Source of the DNA: Candidatus Cloacimonadota bacterium
GTDB lineage: Bacteria > Cloacimonadota > Cloacimonadia > Cloacimonadales > Cloacimonadaceae
DNA: 44,078 nt
Reading direction: 5' to 3'
NCBI GenBank assembly: GCA_029565535.1
Contig: JAKQNZ010000137.1
Span: forward strand, 1-44,078
The notes beneath the pieces were generated by a model that had not been told where the DNA came from, did no database searches, and was given only the letters and a program-made list of their open reading frames with translations. A program made the position numbers and the translations under genes. Every line of letters starts with the position of its first letter. The first letter of the stretch is position 1. This document shows positions 39,723-44,078 of the stretch, piece by piece.

Positions 39723-41714
39723 TTACAGCAAGGCGCGCGGAGGGCGCTTTAACAGCCAGTTTCCGTGTTCCATTGGCAGTCGTTCGCCCTGGCGTTTAAA
39801 GTGTGGCCAATCCGGTGGTTTCAGCTTGTACATGCGTTTATCGTACTGATAGTTTTTACGGTAACCTACCTGATTGCTGGAATTCGCTCCCGGGTAGTCC
39901 CTGGTTTGCAGAGTAACAAAGACATTGGGATTGGCATATAGCTGAACCTGAATTGGATTCGGAGCGCTGGATCCACCGCAAAAATCCACGGGGATATCCC
40001 AGACGCCGTTGGGGTTGTTATTGGGATCGTTTACATAATTGCGTCGCACAAAACCACGCCGTTTTTGGCTTACTCCACCCCAGATGTTGATCGTTCCACG
40101 CATCAGGTAGGGTGCGCGTTCCGGCCAAAGCGGATTATACCAGGGGTAATCCAAAAGAGGTGGCCACACCTGGCTGGGGGTTTGGGGATATTTGTTGCGA
40201 TGCAGATCGATCCAATCAAAAAGCGTGTCGCCAACTCCTGGAACATTTATAACAACCGCTGGAATGGAGCCATGTGGGTGCTGATACTCAAAGGTAAACA
40301 CGCCATCTTTATATGCATTGGTGCCGCCGTCGTTCAGGGCTGCAATGGCTGCATAGATGAATACTCCACCGCCCGCTGGGTCTGCGTGTTCTGCATCTGC
40401 GCCCATATTGGTATGTTCGCGCAGAGTGTCCAGGGGATTCCAAAAGCCATATTTCAAGATTACGGATTTTTCGGAGATCAGGCCAACCATAGAACCGCGG
40501 TTGCTGATCGGATCGTTGGGTGGACTAGTGCCATCGATCAGAATATCTCCGATTATATACAGAGTATCTGCTGCTCCCCAGGTTTGAAATCCCGAAAAAC
40601 TGGCAAATTGACCGTTGGTTGTTTTCTGGCCACGAATCCAAAGCTTGGAATTCACGAAGTTTGAGCGGTTATTACAGGAACCTCCACTCAGAGGAACCCA
40701 AACGGTATCGGTAACGGGGAAAAAATTATATACATCAGGCTGTTGCTGATAATTATATGGCCAGGTGGGGACATATTTGGCACGGGCTCTGCGAGGGGCT
40801 TGAACTTTTCCCCAGGCTCCTGTGTAACTGCCCGATGCCACCTCGACCAGTATAATATTGTTTGCATCATAGGTAGGTGGGCCTACCAATTGGCCGTTAT
40901 TCCGTACTCCGGACATCTCAGAGGGGAATTCGTATGTTTCATATTCTTCATAGAGCCCGCCATGGAACACCTGATCGCGGGGATAGGTGCTGGCACCGCC
41001 ATATACTCTCACTACGCCTGAGGTAGTAACCAGAGCGTCGAATCTCGGCCAACCAGGTGCATCCGGATTAGCGGTTCCGGCGGTGTTTCTGATCCAGATA
41101 TCTTCGTTGCTGTGAACCGGACCGTCAAAGTAGTCGCGTCCGTCGAAACGAACCGCCTGCCCCTGAGGATCGAGCTCTTTGTCTGTGAAATACATAAACA
41201 CCGGGCCGGTATCCTGAACGATGGTAAGTTCGCTATACTTGCGAACCACTGATTTATTGGTGCTGAAATATGCAGTTTGTCCAACGCCAGTCTTGGACTC
41301 AATCAGGGAACGTACCAGGTACTGGTTCTCGCCTGCCCCTGTGCTTCCGCTTTGAGACTCCCCGCCAACTATAACTGTGGTTCCTTCGGATTCAGTTTTA
41401 AGCCGGGATATCTGGGACTGCATTGTGTAAGTTTTGGCAAAGTGACTGCTGGTAATGGCAACTTCCCGCAGAGGGGTCCTAACACCCCCCCCCAGGCCGG
41501 GGTCAATTTTGGCTGCGGTTTCCAGGAAAGCCTGGCCGCGAAAAGTTTCGGCGCGTAAAAAATGCAAACTCTGAATGTTTTCCAGGTCTGCTTGGGCTGC
41601 CACGGTATCTCGCACGCTCATACTCGAGATACTTAGCCCGCTCATCATGGCAACCACGGCCAGCAACATTGCCAGGGCAATATTGCCACTTTGGGATTTA
41701 AGGATTTTTTTCAT
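39723..41714 (-). CDS. Very large PilX-like minor-pilin-type protein
   Basis: The protein is 663 aa from the ATG at 41714; a TTG at 41720 is less likely. The N-terminal QSGNIALAMLLAVVAMMSGLSISSM has the short basic leader and hydrophobic helix of PilX-type proteins but lacks the usual Glu+5. The remaining ~620 residues are Gly/Asn/Pro-rich beta structure with motifs such as VRFDGRDYFDGPVHSNEDIWIRN, suggesting a large exposed ectodomain at the pilus tip or periplasmic face. A G9 run encodes Leu74-Gly77. It sits among prepilin and pilM genes. Function is inferred from context. Confidence 0.6.
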   Translation of the reverse strand: MKKILKSQSGNIALAMLLAVVAMMSGLSISSMSVRDTVAAQADLENIQSLHFLRAETFRGQAFLETAAKIDPGLGGGVRTPLREVAITSSHFAKTYTMQSQISRLKTESEGTTVIVGGESQSGSTGAGENQYLVRSLIESKTGVGQTAYFSTNKSVVRKYSELTIVQDTGPVFMYFTDKELDPQGQAVRFDGRDYFDGPVHSNEDIWIRNTAGTANPDAPGWPRFDALVTTSGVVRVYGGASTYPRDQVFHGGLYEEYETYEFPSEMSGVRNNGQLVGPPTYDANNIILVEVASGSYTGAWGKVQAPRRARAKYVPTWPYNYQQQPDVYNFFPVTDTVWVPLSGGSCNNRSNFVNSKLWIRGQKTTNGQFASFSGFQTWGAADTLYIIGDILIDGTSPPNDPISNRGSMVGLISEKSVILKYGFWNPLDTLREHTNMGADAEHADPAGGGVFIYAAIAALNDGGTNAYKDGVFTFEYQHPHGSIPAVVINVPGVGDTLFDWIDLHRNKYPQTPSQVWPPLLDYPWYNPLWPERAPYLMRGTINIWGGVSQKRRGFVRRNYVNDPNNNPNGVWDIPVDFCGGSSAPNPIQVQLYANPNVFVTLQTRDYPGANSSNQVGYRKNYQYDKRMYKLKPPDWPHFKRQGERLPMEHGNWLLKRPPRALL

Positions 41715-41716
41715 AA

Positions 41717-42361
41717 TCAATTTCCTTCTGGCCTTTCCATATTTTTCATAGCCATCACGGTCGAGAAAGACACATTGCGGAATTTCTTGGCCGAGGTTTC
41801 TACTTTGGCTTTAATTTCGACGGTTACCACACATAATTTCTCGTCAGGTTTATAGGGGAAGAGAGCATTGTAAGCATTGGCATCTCCCACCTTGAACTCG
41901 ATGATCTTTACTTTTTCTTTCAGGGCACGTTTTGGGAAAATGAAAGCTGGAGAATTTACCTGGACTCCGTTATACATATAGTTTGCACGGATTATCCCTT
42001 CCTGAAGATAGAAATGCATAAAGTCGTTTGGATATTCCTCGCGTAGTGGCGGGATAATCTTGATCCCATTTCCCTTGCCGGCCTCATTGGTTCTTCCGGT
42101 AATCTCCAAGGCCCGGGCATTCACCACGCCGTTGAATTGAATGTTGTTTCCACTACCCACGTTATAGCCGTTTTTTATGAAACTGAGGAATTCCGTGGTA
42201 TCTTTTTGAAGTTCCACATAAGCGTTCAATTCCTGATACTTGCCAAAGAACACGCTCAATCCGACGCCTGCCACGAGGATCAAAAGAGTTGAGATCAGTA
42301 ATACGGAGATCATTTCGATCAGGGTGAAACCCTTTTGGTTATTAGATATCTGCGTATTCAT
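41717..42361 (-). CDS. Type IV prepilin-like protein (PilW-like position)
   Basis: The protein is 214 aa from the ATG at 42361; GAGGG lies 6 nt upstream, and the in-frame TTG at 42367 is rejected. The class III leader is cut at KG^FTLIEM (Gly11/Phe12), with Glu+5 present and a hydrophobic helix to about residue 33. The globular part is unassigned. It is a minor-pilin candidate; it begins at the upstream prepilin stop. Confidence 0.82.
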   Translation of the reverse strand: MNTQISNNQKGFTLIEMISVLLISTLLILVAGVGLSVFFGKYQELNAYVELQKDTTEFLSFIKNGYNVGSGNNIQFNGVVNARALEITGRTNEAGKGNGIKIIPPLREEYPNDFMHFYLQEGIIRANYMYNGVQVNSPAFIFPKRALKEKVKIIEFKVGDANAYNALFPYKPDEKLCVVTVEIKAKVETSAKKFRNVSFSTVMAMKNMERPEGN

Positions 42362-42363
42362 GC

Positions 42364-42852
42364 TCAACCCTCTTCAACGTCATAAAAATCTTCGCGGAGC
42401 TTAACAGAATGGCGTTTCTTGGTTTCTGGATCGATCCAGGTAACCTCGGCGACCACATAGGATAGGGGGTATTGCTTGGTTACATAGTACTCGATCTCTC
42501 TGCCATTGCGAACACTTACGCTTCCATAAAGATTTCCCACTTCGGTTACATCGATCAGCACTTGATTACCTGAAAAGGAACTGAAGGTTCCCAGTTTGTT
42601 CTTTTGTACGAATTGCTTTTCGATTTCGCCGGAAGCGATCAGAGTGGCTACGCGGTGCCGATAATTCTGCCTGGTTTGCTTCTCAGCATAGATAGCGCCC
42701 ATATATATGGTAGTGATCAGCAATACCAGAACCACCGATATCACCAGGACTTCGATCAGGCTGAATCCGCCTTGAGCCCGAAGCAAGCCAAATGATTGGC
42801 TTGCTTTCCCAGTTTGGGCATTCTCAGGCTGAGTTTGGCAATGCTGTCTCAT
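42364..42852 (-). CDS. Type IV prepilin-like protein (PilV-like position)
   Basis: This 162-aa protein has an unusually long leader (28-29 aa) before the cleavage site GG^FSLIEVLVISVVLVL (Glu+5 at residue 34). A small beta domain follows (LIASGEIEKQFVQKNKLG, VTWIDPETKKRHSVKL). The leader length may mean that a start further inside is used, but no other ATG precedes the site. It is co-transcribed just after pilT. Confidence 0.8.
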   Translation of the reverse strand: MRQHCQTQPENAQTGKASQSFGLLRAQGGFSLIEVLVISVVLVLLITTIYMGAIYAEKQTRQNYRHRVATLIASGEIEKQFVQKNKLGTFSSFSGNQVLIDVTEVGNLYGSVSVRNGREIEYYVTKQYPLSYVVAEVTWIDPETKKRHSVKLREDFYDVEEG

Positions 42853-42854
42853 GC

Positions 42855-43910
42855 CTAAAAACCGGCTCCTGTGGCAAATTGTTTCGGGTTATCGGCAAAT
42901 TCTTCGGCGATGGTCCTTTCGATCAGATTGTTCATCACCAGGTTATACAGCGATTGGTCTCTGGTCTGCATGCCTTCTTTGGTGCTGGACTGAATCACGG
43001 AAGGTATCTGATAGGTCTTTTCTTCTCGGATCAGGTTGCGCACGGCGGCATTGGCGATCATAATTTCAACGCTGGGAACCCTGCCCTTGCCATCTTTGGT
43101 GGGCAGAAGTGTTTGAGCGATAACCGCTTCCAATGATTCAGAGAGCATTGAACGCACTTGTTGCTGCTGCTCTTTGGGGAACATATCGATGATACGGTCG
43201 ATGGACTTGGTACAACTACCGGTGTGCAAAGTTGCAAAAACAAGGTGACCGGTTTCAGCGGCTGTCAAAGCCAGAGATACAGTCTCCAAGTCGCGCATTT
43301 CACCCACCAGAATCACGTCCGGGTCTTCACGCAGAGCGCTACGCAAAGCAGCGGTGAAGCTCCAGGTGTCGTGTCCCAATTCGCGCTGGTTGATCAGGCT
43401 GTTTTTGCTGCGGTGCACGAATTCGATGGGGTCTTCCACGGTGATGATATGGCAGTTCCGGTTTTCGTTTACCGAGTCAATCATAGTGGCCAGGGTGGTT
43501 GATTTTCCGCTACCGGTGGGACCGGTAACCAGAATCAGGCCTTTTTCCTTGGATGTAAGGCGTTTCAGGATATCCGGCAGATGCAATTCGTCGTAGCTTT
43601 TGATCTCATTCGGAATCACGCGAAAAGCGCAGGAAACCCCGTTAATCTGGTGAAAGGCATTCACACGGAAACGAACGTCATTGCTGAGCTTCGTGGAAAA
43701 GTCGATCTCCAGATTCTTTTTGAAGAGAGCCTGTTGCGATTCGTTCATCACGCCAAACACCAGGTTTTCCACCTCTTCTACGGACAGAATTGGCAGGTTT
43801 AATTTCTTCATGCGGCCATTAACGCGCACCATGGGGTGCGAGCCGGCTGCAATATGAAGGTCAGACGCCCCCGCTTCAGCGGTAAAGCGCAATAGTTCAT
43901 GGATTGTCAA
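42855..43910 (-). CDS. pilT: Type IV pilus retraction ATPase PilT
   Basis: This 351-aa protein has the N-terminal ASDLHIAAGSHPMVRVNGRMKKL domain, Walker A GPTGSGKST, Walker B LREDPDVILVGEMRDLETV and the His box GHLVFATLHTGSC. It lacks the zinc motif and long N-terminus of PilB. It powers pilus depolymerisation and twitching. Confidence 0.95.
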   Translation of the reverse strand: MTIHELLRFTAEAGASDLHIAAGSHPMVRVNGRMKKLNLPILSVEEVENLVFGVMNESQQALFKKNLEIDFSTKLSNDVRFRVNAFHQINGVSCAFRVIPNEIKSYDELHLPDILKRLTSKEKGLILVTGPTGSGKSTTLATMIDSVNENRNCHIITVEDPIEFVHRSKNSLINQRELGHDTWSFTAALRSALREDPDVILVGEMRDLETVSLALTAAETGHLVFATLHTGSCTKSIDRIIDMFPKEQQQQVRSMLSESLEAVIAQTLLPTKDGKGRVPSVEIMIANAAVRNLIREEKTYQIPSVIQSSTKEGMQTRDQSLYNLVMNNLIERTIAEEFADNPKQFATGAGF

Positions 43911-43927
43911 TTTACCGTCCTCCTGAG

Positions 43928-44078
43928 TTAGTCGGTTTCGGTTCCTCCGGATTCGGGATTGGTCCAGGTGTCCACACCATAGCCATGGAATTTGGCTTCG
44001 GTTACATCATACCATACCTGTTTGCCTTCGCCGCCGGCAAAGTCCTGCGTGGAGGTGGCAATAAATTTCTTGGGGGGA
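43928..44078 (-). CDS. 3' end of a gene entering from the right edge (pilin-like)
   Basis: An open frame read on the minus strand from the window edge ends at TAA (43928-43930), 17 bp before pilT. The visible C-terminal ~49 residues include KKFIATSTQDFAGG, VWYDVTEAKFHGYG and a polar tail. This is compatible with the beta-rich end of a pilin or other exported protein, but too short to identify. It probably belongs to the same operon. Confidence 0.6.
   Translation of the reverse strand, partial: PPKKFIATSTQDFAGGEGKQVWYDVTEAKFHGYGVDTWTNPESGGTETD

Noticed and set aside
38955-39752. 265-aa plus-strand ORF opposite pilM
   Set aside because: It is antisense to a clear PilM gene; nothing supports expression.

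Overview
The window is chromosomal DNA from a Gram-negative bacterium. It probably comes from the FCB group, and a Candidatus Cloacimonadota-like anaerobe is my best guess. That placement is inference. It rests on a T9SS/FlgD-like C-terminal sorting tail on a secreted FG-GAP protein, a Bacteroidetes-type serine palmitoyltransferase, a tungsten aldehyde:ferredoxin oxidoreductase homologue and an ATP-type PEP carboxykinase. No rRNA, tRNA or CRISPR array was seen.

Layout. (1) 1-340: remnant of a Mu-type DDE transposase that runs off the left edge and ends near a perfect 50-bp palindrome. (2) 397-8699, minus strand: an aldehyde oxidoreductase gene, then a tightly packed set read toward the left edge (small membrane protein, surE, pcm, cyclic-nucleotide-binding protein, AI-2E/PerM-type permease, serine palmitoyltransferase-like enzyme, PEP carboxykinase). 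The set has a visible sigma70-like promoter and an intrinsic terminator. (3) 8795-16000: exported proteins, namely a thioredoxin-fold TlpA-like protein, an amino-acid-type solute-binding lipoprotein, a YCF48-like beta-propeller and an FG-GAP protein. (4) 16.2-24.2 kb: a complete phosphate-starvation locus. An outer-membrane porin, pstS, pstC, pstA, pstB and phoU on the plus strand converge with phoB, phoR and an unusual sigma-70-family factor on the minus strand. Both transcription units begin with the same candidate Pho-box motif. (5) 24.2-29.9 kb: an accessory island between phoB and the pilus locus. It holds a two-gene AAA-ATPase/RloB (TOPRIM) pair of the RloAB/AbiL kind, a LexA/CI-like S24 repressor, a small ORF cut by a 1.66-kb IS4-family insertion sequence, and several palindromic or structured repeats. 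(6) 30.0-44.1 kb, minus strand: a type IV pilus operon (a pilin-like 3' fragment at the edge, pilT, two prepilins, a very large PilX-like protein, pilM, pilN, pilO, a PilP-like gene, pilQ, an Ig-like lipoprotein, pilB, pilC), closed by a clear terminator.

How the parts work together. The Pho locus senses and imports phosphate: porin, Pst transporter, PhoU, PhoR/PhoB and possibly the co-transcribed sigma factor. The pilus operon encodes the extension and retraction motors, the inner-membrane alignment complex, the secretin and minor pilins. A G9 tract in the PilX-like gene could make it phase-variable. The island combines an antiviral-type nuclease/ATPase pair with a self-cleaving repressor whose own promoter carries a candidate operator. 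A 19-bp direct repeat brackets this cassette and divergent palindromes bracket the whole island, so it looks mobile or modular.
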